A stretch of 45,710 nucleotides of DNA from an uncultured Lachnospiraceae bacterium (GTDB lineage: Bacteria; Bacillota; Clostridia; Lachnospirales; Lachnospiraceae): positions 67,732 through 113,441 of the forward strand of contig CAMRSM010000009.1 in the NCBI GenBank assembly GCA_947053345.1, written 5' to 3'. The position numbers were made by a program, and so were the translations under genes. Under the pieces are notes generated by a model. It was given only the letters and a program-made list of their open reading frames with translations. It did no database searches and was not told where the DNA came from. Each line of letters opens with the position of its first letter. Positions within the stretch are counted from its first letter, which is position 1. Positions 24,008-31,366 of this stretch are shown here, one piece after another.

Positions 24008-25237
24008 TCAATCAAAACTGAACGCATCCGGCAGCAGGAGCTTTGTCACTCCGTACCGCATTGAATCCATACCGTGGGAAAATTCGTGATCCGGCTTCCC
24101 TGTCAGCTTCCCGTCTTTATCCTTGCCCCAACAATAGTTGTCAATCTCTTTCTTGAACTCCACACACCGCGGATGAACCACAATCTGGTAATTCTGTATC
24201 AGCTGGATACCGTGGTTCACGCTGTCATTACCCTTGCGGGAAGGCTCTGCCCGGATACCCTCTTCCTGAAGCTCCGCTATGCTTTTCGGTTCCGCGCTGT
24301 CACAGATGATCCTCTGTCCGCCGTACCCCATCTTTTTGATCTGCCCCGCTATCATCTTGTTTGTAGCGCCCGTTTCATACCATTCATCAAAAATATATAT
24401 CCGCATGGCGGCGTTATCCACCATCTCACATACAAAAGCGTTCGGGTCGGTGAAACCGAAATCAAGGTTGAACGCCGATTTTATACCGGGAATTGCCCTG
24501 ACCGCGTCAATGTCAAAATCCTCACACACGACATTGGTGTAGATCAATCCTTCTGCAATCCCCCATTCGCCTTCCCCCTCGATCCGGTAGCGGCGAGGGT
24601 TGTTTTCCCTCATTTTGAGGAAGATGCCGCGGTCAGCCCCATCCAGCCATTCATTGCATTGCCATGTGGTTGTTTTTACAAAAGTATCTTCATCGGGCGC
24701 ATCAAAGAAACGGGCTTTCAGCCAGCTTGTGGCGCTCCACGGGTTGAATGTCAGGGTAATCTGCTTGAAATACCCTTCCGGCACTTCGCCGCGGATGGAC
24801 AGGTCAAGCTTGTTGAAATCATCCTCATTCGTGATCTCGTAGGCTTCCTCAATCCACACAAAACACAGGACACCTTTGTCAACCGAAATGGAAGTGATTT
24901 TTAATCCGTCATCCAGCCCCCGGAACAAAATTTTCTGCCCGGTCGAACGGCGGGTGATCTGCATCGGGGAGACCGTGCATTCAAAATGCCCGTCCAGCCC
25001 TAAGCGGTGGATTGCCCATTTCAAATCACTGTACACCGAATCCCGCAGCGTATTGGAATAACGCCGGACACACAGGGCATTGCTCTGCGGATATTCAAAC
25101 AGGCGGTAAATCATGTTCAGGGCTGTTGTCTTGCTTTTCTTTGACCCCCTCGAACCTTTACAGACACGGTATCTTTTCCGGGTATTCCAGAAGTCTGCAT
25201 AACTTTTACCGACAACGTCCTGCAGTGATACTTTCAC
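24008..25237 (-). CDS. Terminase large subunit
   Basis: 409 residues. The Walker A-like segment is KGSRGSKKSKTTA (arginine and lysine-rich, near residue 30). Walker B is VLCFVWIEEAYE (near 125). The C-terminal RNase H-like nuclease starts with NLDFGFTDPNAFV and has ICDSAEPKSI and the FSHGMDSMRYG aspartate. This is the PBSX/phi-29-like family of DNA-packaging ATPase-nucleases. It is encoded right after the small subunit. Confidence 0.95.
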   Translation of the reverse strand: MKVSLQDVVGKSYADFWNTRKRYRVCKGSRGSKKSKTTALNMIYRLFEYPQSNALCVRRYSNTLRDSVYSDLKWAIHRLGLDGHFECTVSPMQITRRSTGQKILFRGLDDGLKITSISVDKGVLCFVWIEEAYEITNEDDFNKLDLSIRGEVPEGYFKQITLTFNPWSATSWLKARFFDAPDEDTFVKTTTWQCNEWLDGADRGIFLKMRENNPRRYRIEGEGEWGIAEGLIYTNVVCEDFDIDAVRAIPGIKSAFNLDFGFTDPNAFVCEMVDNAAMRIYIFDEWYETGATNKMIAGQIKKMGYGGQRIICDSAEPKSIAELQEEGIRAEPSRKGNDSVNHGIQLIQNYQIVVHPRCVEFKKEIDNYCWGKDKDGKLTGKPDHEFSHGMDSMRYGVTKLLLPDAFSFD

Positions 25238-25248
25238 AGAGACACCAC

Positions 25249-25668
25249 CTATTCCTTCAGGTCATTCAGAAGAACAACCGGCTCAAGGTCTACGCTCGAA
25301 TCCGTCTTCGTCGTATACCCATGCCTGCTCATCCAAAGCCCTGCAAGCTGCGATGGGATAACCCCCAGTTCAAACTTTGACCGCGCGTCCACCTCACACT
25401 CTTCTTTCATACGCGTGACCATGTCGCAAAACTTAGGGTTGTCTGCGTAAGTGGCGTAAAAAGCCTGCCTCGCAATTCCTGCATATACGCAGAATCCCTC
25501 AATGGTATAAGTCACGCTGCGCCGCAGTTCCTTGCTGACAAATTCTGAGTTTTTGGAGCTGAAGTCATGGGTAAGTACCATTTTGTTGTCACAGTCGAGT
25601 TTGTATGCTTCCCATGCTTCCTCCAGCTGTTTTGCACTGTTAAATTTTCTGTGTCTGCCCATGAACAT
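25249..25668 (-). CDS. Terminase small subunit
   Basis: 139 residues. The basic N-terminus (GRHRKFNSAKQLEEAWEAY), the FCVYAGIARQAFYATYADNP helix-turn-helix-like segment and the C-terminal LVIPSQLAGLWMSRHGY-type helix fit small terminases of the XtmA-like group that recognise the packaging site. The gene lies 11 bases before the large subunit gene. Confidence 0.88.
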   Translation of the reverse strand: MFMGRHRKFNSAKQLEEAWEAYKLDCDNKMVLTHDFSSKNSEFVSKELRRSVTYTIEGFCVYAGIARQAFYATYADNPKFCDMVTRMKEECEVDARSKFELGVIPSQLAGLWMSRHGYTTKTDSSVDLEPVVLLNDLKE

Positions 25669-25701
25669 GCCCCCTCCTTCCTTCGGGTTTATGGCAAAAA
25701 A

Positions 25702-25720
25702 GATGCCTCACATGGGCATC
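25702..25720 (-). terminator. Second leader terminator upstream of the terminase genes
   Basis: GATGCC (25702-25707) and GGCATC (25715-25720). On the minus strand the stem is followed by TTTTTT. It lies 30 bases upstream of the small terminase gene. Confidence 0.65.
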
Positions 25721-25789
25721 CTTTCGTTAATGATCCAGCCGATATATGCATTTACCCTGCCACCGGGGATGATAACTCCCTCCAAACGT

Positions 25790-25861
25790 TTATAAAAACA
25801 CCCCCGGCATTGCCGGGGGCATAAACATATTGGGGCGGGTATCTTCCGACACCTTTCTCAT
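25790..25861 (-). CDS. Possible 23-codon leader peptide of the late operon
   Basis: An ATG reading frame, MRKVSEDTRP to PGVFL, begins only about 5 bases after the minus-10 box at 25867-25872, so it would be leaderless or nearly so. Its last codons form the GC-rich terminator at 25801-25819, and its stop lies beyond the T-run. A translating ribosome would therefore open the hairpin. A second frame, shifted by +1, is also open through here with no ATG. It encodes several cysteines (CLCPRQCRGC) and ends at 25708. Either might be the real product, or neither. Confidence 0.35.
   Translation of the reverse strand: MRKVSEDTRPNMFMPPAMPGVFL
25801..25819 (-). terminator. First leader terminator / attenuator candidate
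   Basis: CCCCCGGC (25801-25808) with GCCGGGGG (25812-25819). On the minus strand it is followed by TGTTTTTAT. It is a strong hairpin inside the short leader reading frame. Confidence 0.75.
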
Positions 25862-25866
25862 TTTAA

Positions 25867-25875
25867 ATTATAACA
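25867..25875 (-). promoter_or_regulatory. Candidate late promoter (extended minus-10)
   Basis: On the minus strand TGTTATAAT is an extended minus-10 element with no good minus-35 box. About 35-55 bases upstream lies an inverted repeat ATTTCG (25907-25912) / CGAAAT (25923-25928), a possible site for the late activator encoded at 26971-27390. Start of the packaging-head-tail-lysis operon, by position. Confidence 0.5.
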
Positions 25876-25987
25876 TGGATTTAGGGGAATTGTGGGAAAG
25901 TTGTTGATTTCGTATCGGTTTCCGAAATTTTGCTGCCCGACATGTCCATCCCACTTCCCCAGTATTACCCGGGAGGGATGGGGCGAA

Positions 25988-26149
25988 TTATTGGCATTTG
26001 AAAGTTACTTCATGTCCTGGATTTTCTGTGATGAGCTGCTTTTTTAAAGCATCAACCATCATATTGTTGTCAAGGGCAGCCTGGACTACATTGACCAGTT
26101 TTTTGCCGTCCAGATAAGCCCATACAGTTTTTCTTTTCATTCTTCTCAT
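25988..26149 (-). CDS. Small basic protein, unknown function
   Basis: 53 residues: a basic start (MRRMKRKTVW), AYLDGKKLVNVVQAAL, and a C-terminus GHEVTFKCQ. Starts at 26149 or 26140, with AAGG upstream. It is third in a tiny operon driven from 26491-26519. The reading frame has a convincing amino-acid make-up, but I do not recognise it. Confidence 0.55.
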   Translation of the reverse strand: MRRMKRKTVWAYLDGKKLVNVVQAALDNNMMVDALKKQLITENPGHEVTFKCQ

Positions 26150-26165
26150 ATCTTGCCTTCTTTCT

Positions 26166-26185
26166 CCCGGCGAAATCCCGCCGGG
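26166..26185 (-). terminator. Hairpin between two tiny genes
   Basis: CCCGGCG (26166-26172) and CGCCGGG (26179-26185), without a T-run. It could stabilise the upstream part of the small-peptide mRNA or partly stop transcription. Confidence 0.4.
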
Positions 26186-26197
26186 TGGGTGGTGTGG

Positions 26198-26281
26198 TTA
26201 GAAAAAAAGTAAAATCAATCCAACCACGACAATGAGCAACCAAATAACCGCCATCACAAGCTTCAAAATGTTCTTTATCAT
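26198..26281 (-). CDS. Tiny hydrophobic membrane peptide
   Basis: 27 residues: MIKNILKLVM, then a wholly hydrophobic run AVIWLLIVVVGLILLFF. It is essentially a single membrane helix with a positive N-terminus. The ribosome site is weak. It lies between the amphipathic peptide gene (26344-26457) and the basic protein gene (25988-26149), under the same promoter. Confidence 0.45.
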   Translation of the reverse strand: MIKNILKLVMAVIWLLIVVVGLILLFF

Positions 26282-26319
26282 ATTGATTTTACAGACAGAC
26301 TGTGATATCTTTTTAGGCA

Positions 26320-26337
26320 GGGGAGGTTTCCCTCCCC
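26320..26337 (-). terminator. Hairpin after the amphipathic peptide gene
   Basis: GGGGAGG (26320-26326) with CCTCCCC (26331-26337) and a four-base loop. On the minus strand it has no T-run. It may be a partial terminator or an RNA-stabilising stem. Confidence 0.45.
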
Positions 26338-26343
26338 CGGAAC

Positions 26344-26457
26344 CTATCGGATGCTCTCTATAATCATTTTGATTACGGCTATGAGAGTTCCTATTTCGAG
26401 GGCAAGCTGAGTGAGTGCTCGTACCACTTTTATCAGCTTGCCTATTTTTTTGTCCAT
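26344..26457 (-). CDS. Amphipathic helical peptide, first gene of a divergent small-peptide operon
   Basis: 37 residues from ATG 26457, which has AGGAGG eight bases upstream. ATG 26463 is the other option. The sequence (MDKKIGKLIKVVRALTQL, then LEIGTLIAVIKMIIESIR) is one long cationic amphipathic helix, like pore-forming or membrane-active peptides. It is driven by a perfect consensus promoter and is divergent from a small XRE gene, which is the natural candidate for its repressor. Function unknown. Confidence 0.6.
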   Translation of the reverse strand: MDKKIGKLIKVVRALTQLALEIGTLIAVIKMIIESIR

Positions 26458-26490
26458 CTGCATTTCCTCCTTTCCTCTCTTGATAATATA

Positions 26491-26519
26491 ATTATACATC
26501 ATTTTTTATAAAATGTCAA
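26491..26519 (-). promoter_or_regulatory. Perfect consensus promoter of the small-peptide operon
   Basis: On the minus strand TTGACA (26514-26519), 17-bp spacer, TATAAT (26491-26496). Such a strong promoter in a prophage is normally kept silent by a repressor. The divergent XRE gene begins 76 bases away. Confidence 0.85.
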
Positions 26520-26546
26520 CTATTTTTTATAAAGTAAATTAAATCA

Positions 26547-26575
26547 TTGACTAAATATAAAATATAGTGTATCAT
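26547..26575 (+). promoter_or_regulatory. Promoter of the small XRE gene
   Basis: TTGACT (26547-26552), 17-bp spacer, TATCAT (26570-26575), followed by AGGAGG and the ATG at 26595. It is back to back with the minus-strand promoter at 26491-26519, so one operator could control both. Confidence 0.65.
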
Positions 26576-26594
26576 ATAAAAAAGGAGGTATGGC

Positions 26595-26813
26595 ATGGAC
26601 GTAAGGGAATATATCAAGCTATGTTGTGTGAAAAGAGGGAATATGTCAGAAGCGGAACTTGCCCGTAGGACAGGACAGACACCACAGAACATGAACAATA
26701 AACATAAGCGGAACACATTTAAAATATCCGAACTAGAGAAGATAGCGGACGCATTGGACGCTGAATTAAAAATATCATTTATTGACAGGGAAACCGGGAA
26801 TCCAATTATATAA
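26595..26813 (+). CDS. Small XRE-family regulator
   Basis: 72 residues. The helix-turn-helix runs through NMSEAELARRTGQTPQNMNN and KISELEKIADALDAELKI, and the end is FIDRETGNPII. It is the only plus-strand gene between the terminase and early genes and is divergent from the tiny-peptide operon. It is likely an autoregulator and repressor of that operon. The region is AT-rich. Confidence 0.85.
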   Translation: MDVREYIKLCCVKRGNMSEAELARRTGQTPQNMNNKHKRNTFKISELEKIADALDAELKISFIDRETGNPII

Positions 26814-26828
26814 AAATCCCCCACGACA

Positions 26829-26852
26829 CGGGACGGCATTGATGCCGTCCCG
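26829..26852. terminator. Bidirectional terminator between convergent genes
   Basis: CGGGACGGCAT (26829-26839) with ATGCCGTCCCG (26842-26852), an 11-bp perfect stem between the XRE gene (plus) and the late regulator gene (minus). T-runs are modest on both sides. The rest of 26814-26970 shows no convincing gene. Confidence 0.6.
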
Positions 26853-26970
26853 TTGCCTTTGTCCATGCTGTGATACCTCCATGGCGGCTGGTCGTCCGTT
26901 TTGTGGAACAGAATAGTATCCCCTGCCTTTTTATCCATCATCGGATAATATGCTGTATAACATACAAAAA

Positions 26971-27390
26971 TCAACACTGCATAATTTGCAGATAGCGGTT
27001 AATTTTCTTCCCGATACTACTACGGTCAAGGTTTACCTCCCCCGCAATCTCCCGCAGCTTCCGCCCCTCGATGAACCTCATCTCAAAGATCTGCCGCACC
27101 TCGGGGTCACCGATCCCGTTGATGAATCCCTCAACCTCCAGCATCTGCCGCCCGACCCTTTCCTGCCGCCCCCGGTAGATCCGGAGCATCCGCCCGATGC
27201 GGTCTGCCTCCACCGGGTCATACATCTGCACGCTGACTTGGTGCTCCGTGTATGGGAAATCGCGCGAGGAGGCTTTCACCTTCCCCGCGACAACCGGGAT
27301 CTCTTTTTCCTGTAATGCCATGATACGCCGGAGCAATAACCCCTGTTCCCGCTTGAGCTTCTGGTAGCCCATCAGTCTCTGCTTGTCCAT
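26971..27390 (-). CDS. Late transcription regulator (ArpU/RinA-like, sigma-70 region 4-like)
   Basis: 139 residues. The N-terminal half is coiled and basic (QKLKREQGLLLRRIMAL). The C-terminal part is a sigma region 4-like helix-turn-helix (DPEVRQIFEMRFIEGRKLRE, then IAGEVNLDRSSIGKKINRYL). In Gram-positive phages such proteins, encoded last in the early operon and just before the packaging genes, activate late transcription. Its likely target is the promoter near 25867. It overlaps the methylase gene end by 19 bases. Confidence 0.82.
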   Translation of the reverse strand: MDKQRLMGYQKLKREQGLLLRRIMALQEKEIPVVAGKVKASSRDFPYTEHQVSVQMYDPVEADRIGRMLRIYRGRQERVGRQMLEVEGFINGIGDPEVRQIFEMRFIEGRKLREIAGEVNLDRSSIGKKINRYLQIMQC

Positions 27391-28224
27391 CCTGTCCCCC
27401 TTCCTGTATCCGGGATTCCCCCCAGTTCCAGTTCCATCTGCCAGCCCTCCGGCTCAAAATTCATCCAGAGCACTTCCCGCTTGAGCGAACCCGCCTGTGA
27501 ACGGTATACGGTCTCCTCCCTGTGCCACCCACGCAGACGGTCATTGTAAAGCGCGCTGTCATACCCGCTCAGCAGCACCTTCCCCTTATGTGCCAGCAAA
27601 ACATCCAGTAGCTCCTCATGGTTCTGGTCACGCGTCTCATGCCGGTACTGCTCCCCCCCCGCTCCTTGTCCCCAGCATGTATGGCGGGTCACAGTAGACC
27701 AAGGTGTTCCTGCTGTTGAAACGCCGGATCACCTCCACCGCGGGGCGGTGCTCGATCTGGACACCCCGGAGCCGTTCCGCGGCACACATGAGCCGCCCCG
27801 GCAGGCTGCCCCAATCCCGTGCCGCATAGGCACGCTCTCTCCCCTGCACGTCGTTCTTCCAGCCTTCCCGGTGCCCGTTTGTCCGGAAGCCGTACCCCAT
27901 GTTCAGCCGGACGCAGAAATCAACCGCCTTCTGCAGGCTATCCCCCGGCATCCTTGTAAATGTCCCCTCGTACACCTGCCTCGCATACGGCGTGTAATAT
28001 ATCTCATGCGCGAGGCGCTCCGGGTTCTTCCTGATCCACTCAAACAGGTTCACAACATCCCCGTCAAGGTCATTCACCGTCTCGATATTGCTCCTTGGCT
28101 TGTTGAACAGCACCGCCCCACTCCCGAAATACGGTTCGAGGTAGCTGTGGTGTCCCGGGAAATGGCGGATGATCCACCCTGCGACCGACCATTTGCTCCC
28201 GGGGTATTTTATAATCGCCTTCAT
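27372..28224 (-). pseudogene. dam: DNA adenine methylase (Dam, D12 class), split by a frameshift at a G8 tract
   Basis: Start at ATG 28224 (MKAIIKYPGSKW, motif I-like start with GGGGGAGG upstream). The first frame runs to a stop at 27637 and carries YLEPYFGSGAVLFNK and the catalytic NTLVYCDPPYM (DPPY). Directly after it, eight G residues (27653-27660 as C on plus) shift the frame. With seven Gs the protein continues as GEQYRHETRDQNHEELLDVL and LLSGYDSALY to 27372, giving about 283 residues, the normal length. It would methylate adenine in phage and host DNA. It may be phase-variable, a sequencing error or a true defect. Confidence 0.85.
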
Positions 28225-28241
28225 GCATGCCTCCCCCTGCA

Positions 28242-28793
28242 TCAATCCCTATGCACCAGCTTTGTATACCGGATACAGGTAATACTCTGCGAGCTAACCG
28301 ACCCGCCAACTTTCCCCCACTGCTCCGCCATCGCCTTTTGATAACGCTCCTGCACGATCTCCCCGGATACCCTCATCCTGACCGCCCCCGCATTGGTCAT
28401 GTATGTACATGGGGGAAAAGCAATAATCATATCCCATGCACCATCAACCCTATGTCCCGTGCCGTCCATTGTCCAAAAGTTGCAATTACCATTTAGCAGG
28501 GGCAGCACGTCAGCCTGTATGTGCCATTCCGGATGCCCGCCGGAACAGGGCTCTATGTCACAGGAATAAGCCTCATGCCCCAACCGCCGGAACCCCGTGC
28601 AGACGCGCCGGCTTTCCTCGCAGGCCACCAGCACGCGCATATGATGCCCTGCGTCCTGCCCAAAAAGGCTTAGCTGCCGGAAGCCGTTGTAATCCCCGCA
28701 GACTTCCCTTTTCCCCGCGCAGTTTTTCCCGTCACCGTCACAGCATATCCTGATGCATGTCCGGCAGAGACAGGAATAACACCTTGTCCTCAT
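28242..28793 (-). CDS. Cys-rich protein fused to a shortened phage cytosine methylase-like domain
   Basis: 183 residues. Residues 1-35 hold a cysteine cluster (CYSCLCRTCIRICCD and GKNCAGKREVCGD). Near residue 40 is RQLSLFGQD, which fits the beta-clamp binding motif QL(S/D)LF. From residue 52, MRVLVACEESRRVC, CSGGHPEWHIQADVLPL and MIIAFPPCTYM follow the start and PC motif of phage DNA methylases. The usual second half is missing: after AVRMRVSGEIVQERYQKA it ends in unrelated residues. The frame is continuous. A start at 28640 would drop the Cys-rich part. Confidence 0.65.
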   Translation of the reverse strand: MRTRCYSCLCRTCIRICCDGDGKNCAGKREVCGDYNGFRQLSLFGQDAGHHMRVLVACEESRRVCTGFRRLGHEAYSCDIEPCSGGHPEWHIQADVLPLLNGNCNFWTMDGTGHRVDGAWDMIIAFPPCTYMTNAGAVRMRVSGEIVQERYQKAMAEQWGKVGGSVSSQSITCIRYTKLVHRD

Positions 28794-28802
28794 CCAACCT
28801 CC

Positions 28803-29741
28803 TCACCTCCTGCCCTTGTCCCCCTGCTTCCCTAAGAGCTGCCGCTCAAGTGCCGCATAATCATACCCACGCTGCTCAAAATCGTTAAACCGGTTCTTCG
28901 GCTTTTGCTGTGCGGGCTTCTTGTATTTCCCCGGAAGGTATCTCTCGAATGTCAAATCTTTGAGGAAATTCTGCGCACTCTTAATATACCGATCTGGCGT
29001 TTCGTCCATCTTGCAGGCCTCCGCATAGTTTACAGCACAAGCAACGAGGTTATCTTCCGTTTCCAGCCCGCGGGTAATCAGATCAGCGTAAGCAGCCCCG
29101 GTCAAATGCCGGTTGCCGCCTTTTGGGTATGCGGACAGGAAATCCTCAAAGCGGCAGATTTCATTCGCACGCGCATTCTCTGTTTTATATACTTTACTTT
29201 CCTTTCCTTTACTTTGTCCGGTTCTTACGTCAGATTCGCCATTTCTTACGTAAGAACCACCGATTATTACGACATTTCCCTTAATTTCGGCATCACTTAA
29301 TAAGAGGTAGTCTTTTTTGATTTCAACTTTTTTCCGGTTTCGGACAATGTTCAAGAAGTTCCTCTGTATCCCTCTTGATGTAAGGATGGAACATTCTTCA
29401 AAAAGTTTACTGTCAAAAATACCTCTCCTGATGGAAGCAGCGACCACATGGTCTATTAAGTTTCTAGGCCTTCCGGGCTGCGAAGATGCATCCGCACAAC
29501 CAAGGAGACCCGAATTGCATTTAACGTTTGACGCTCCGACATTTGAAAAACCACATTGTTTCGCAAACATAAGAGATATGTCATCATTCCATTCACAATA
29601 GTAACCATGTTCCTTATATATCCTTTGGAAGAGCTTGACGACTATCGCAAATCCTTTTAATCCATATTCTGCTTCCAACAGCTCGAACTTCTCATCAAGT
29701 GTGCAGTGTAAAGGGAAATAACTTATCCCTTCATCTGCCAA
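28803..29741 (-). CDS. DnaD-like replication initiation protein (DUF4373)
   Basis: 312 residues. The N-terminal winged-helix part (ISYFPLHCTLDEKFELLEAE, GFAIVVKLFQRIYKEHGYYC, IRRGIFDSKLFEECSILTSR) is the Lin1244/1753-type domain. A serine/asparagine-rich insertion (about residues 70-95) interrupts it. The C-terminal part (RHLTGAAYADLITRGLET, then YIKSAQNFLKDLTFERYLPG) is a DnaD-like helical domain. It should recruit host helicase to the phage origin. No iteron-like origin was identified within the gene by eye. Confidence 0.85.
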   Translation of the reverse strand: MADEGISYFPLHCTLDEKFELLEAEYGLKGFAIVVKLFQRIYKEHGYYCEWNDDISLMFAKQCGFSNVGASNVKCNSGLLGCADASSQPGRPRNLIDHVVAASIRRGIFDSKLFEECSILTSRGIQRNFLNIVRNRKKVEIKKDYLLLSDAEIKGNVVIIGGSYVRNGESDVRTGQSKGKESKVYKTENARANEICRFEDFLSAYPKGGNRHLTGAAYADLITRGLETEDNLVACAVNYAEACKMDETPDRYIKSAQNFLKDLTFERYLPGKYKKPAQQKPKNRFNDFEQRGYDYAALERQLLGKQGDKGRR

Positions 29742-30119
29742 TTAACATCTCACCTCACTTATCAGCACCTCAATGCGAGGATTCGTTTTATCTACCTCGA
29801 ACCTGTCTGAAAATCCGACAACATACTTCCAGCCATCGTCTTTTAATACCCCGGTACTCACAAGCGCATCCTGAATTACCTTTCGACCGAAGCCAGACAC
29901 ATTATCAAGATCCCGCCTCTTGTTCGGCTCATACCAAGAATAGTACATCTCGACCGGCTTCTCAATCCTTACGCCCCTCATGCACTGCCTTATCGCCACC
30001 GCAACGATATTACCGCTGTCCGCTTTCATCTTCGCGCCTTTGTGGCGGTTCGTGCGCTCCGCGGCAATGTAATCGTTAAGGTTGTTCAGCGTGCCGGGGA
30101 TCTTCAACAGATATTCCAT
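29742..30119 (-). CDS. rusA: RusA-type Holliday junction resolvase
   Basis: 125 residues. It starts MEYLLKIPGTLNNLNDYI, with the RusA core YEPNKRRDLDNVSGFGRKV, where the two aspartates of RRDLDN bind metal, and the VVGFSDRFEVDKTNPRIEV end. It resolves four-way junctions in phage replication. The gene is packed between the replication initiator and a small gene without gaps. Confidence 0.92.
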   Translation of the reverse strand: MEYLLKIPGTLNNLNDYIAAERTNRHKGAKMKADSGNIVAVAIRQCMRGVRIEKPVEMYYSWYEPNKRRDLDNVSGFGRKVIQDALVSTGVLKDDGWKYVVGFSDRFEVDKTNPRIEVLISEVRC

Positions 30120-30337
30120 TACCCCACATCCCCATAAATGCTTAATGCCGCATCCACCCGAAAAGGATTTCCGGCAATGAATTTCACACCGATCTCGCTA
30201 CCTTCCAATGATAAAATCAGGATGCAGTTGTTGAATATCGTTACAAACTCCTCACCATCCTCAAGCAGTGCATCATCCCCAAATTTCTTCCGGAATTCCT
30301 GCATGGCTAAGTCGACCGCTTTCTTTATCTCCTCCAT
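30119..30337 (-). CDS. Small acidic protein, unknown function
   Basis: 72 residues from ATG 30337 with GGAGGG three bases before. MEEIKKAVDLAMQEFRKKFG and a beta-rich second half (EFVTIFNNCILILSLEGSEI). I do not recognise it. It sits between RusA and RecT genes. Confidence 0.6.
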   Translation of the reverse strand: MEEIKKAVDLAMQEFRKKFGDDALLEDGEEFVTIFNNCILILSLEGSEIGVKFIAGNPFRVDAALSIYGDVG

Positions 30338-30383
30338 TTTCCCTCCATTCAGGCAGCGGGTTCGCCCGCCGCCCCTCATATTG

Positions 30384-31352
30384 CTAATCCCCAAACAGTG
30401 CATCTTCCGCGCCGCCCTGCGCGAAGGACTGTTGTTCGTATTGCTCCGGCGCAGATTCCTGTGAGCTCTGCCGTGTTTCCTGCGGCTGCTCAGCAATAAT
30501 TTCTTCTTCCGGCCGATTGTCAACATACTCTCTCGTTCCATCCTCTTTAATAACTGTCATATCAGCGTCCATTGCATTCACCATATCAATACTCATAACT
30601 CCCCACTTACTGATAAGCTGCCGGAGCATGGTCTTGTACGCCATTCCGTCGAAGTCCTTATACCAAAAAGAGGAATACAGCCATTCGTCATCTTTTGGGA
30701 AATTCCCGGCTTCAAAATCCGCAAAAGAAACCTTTGTCTTTTTCTTGCCGTTAACGGTAATTTCTTTTGCGTCTTTGGAAAATGCCTGGCTGTATCGGTC
30801 TGCATGGGCAAGCATTTTATTCTTACTCCAATACATAGCTTTTTTGAAACCATTAGTATACTCAAACATGGCATAATATCCGATGGTTTTTGCCAGCTCT
30901 CTCTGCTCCTCGTCCTCAACCAGGCGAACTTCGATTTCTTCCTCAAGAGGATTAAACCGTATCAATTCACCCTCTTTAATCGCAAGGACGTTGAGCTTCC
31001 TATACTGTCCACTGCGGATCGCAAGCTGAATGTACCCTTTGTACCCCATCTGAAACTGCGCAACCTTTACGCCCTCTTTCTTATTCTCGTAGGGCACCAT
31101 GTAATACTGCCCAAGCTGCGGGGATGGGGAGAGATTCAGGGATTCCCCTAAAAGCGCTGCCGATAAGATGGACGGGTTTGTACATTCCTGCAACGCTGGA
31201 TTGACTGTCACTGCCGACACAACGGACGAAACAAACCTCATACTGTTCTTTCCTACTGCCTGGCTAAGCTGGGCCTTTACATTGTCCTGATTCAAAAAAG
31301 CCGTAATTCCCATTTTGGATTTTCTGTTTACCAAGCTGTTCTGTACTGCCAT
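30384..31352 (-). CDS. recT: RecT-family single-strand annealing protein
   Basis: 322 residues from ATG 31352 (GGAGG nine bases upstream). It has TAFLNQDNVKAQLSQAVG, CTNPSILSAALLGESLNLSP, YYMVPYENKKEGVKVAQFQM, GYKGYIQLAIRSGQYRKL and MAYKTMLRQLISKWGVMS, the standard RecT segments. The long Gln-rich tail ends in an acidic DALFGD tip, like SSB-binding ends. It pairs with the YqaJ exonuclease for phage recombination. Confidence 0.95.
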   Translation of the reverse strand: MAVQNSLVNRKSKMGITAFLNQDNVKAQLSQAVGKNSMRFVSSVVSAVTVNPALQECTNPSILSAALLGESLNLSPSPQLGQYYMVPYENKKEGVKVAQFQMGYKGYIQLAIRSGQYRKLNVLAIKEGELIRFNPLEEEIEVRLVEDEEQRELAKTIGYYAMFEYTNGFKKAMYWSKNKMLAHADRYSQAFSKDAKEITVNGKKKTKVSFADFEAGNFPKDDEWLYSSFWYKDFDGMAYKTMLRQLISKWGVMSIDMVNAMDADMTVIKEDGTREYVDNRPEEEIIAEQPQETRQSSQESAPEQYEQQSFAQGGAEDALFGD

Positions 31353-31366
31353 CTCTCGCATCCTCC

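Noticed and set aside
26516-26977. Minus-strand 153-codon frame over the XRE gene
   Set aside because: It is antisense to the XRE gene and its two promoters. The plus-strand gene has a good SD and a recognisable HTH.
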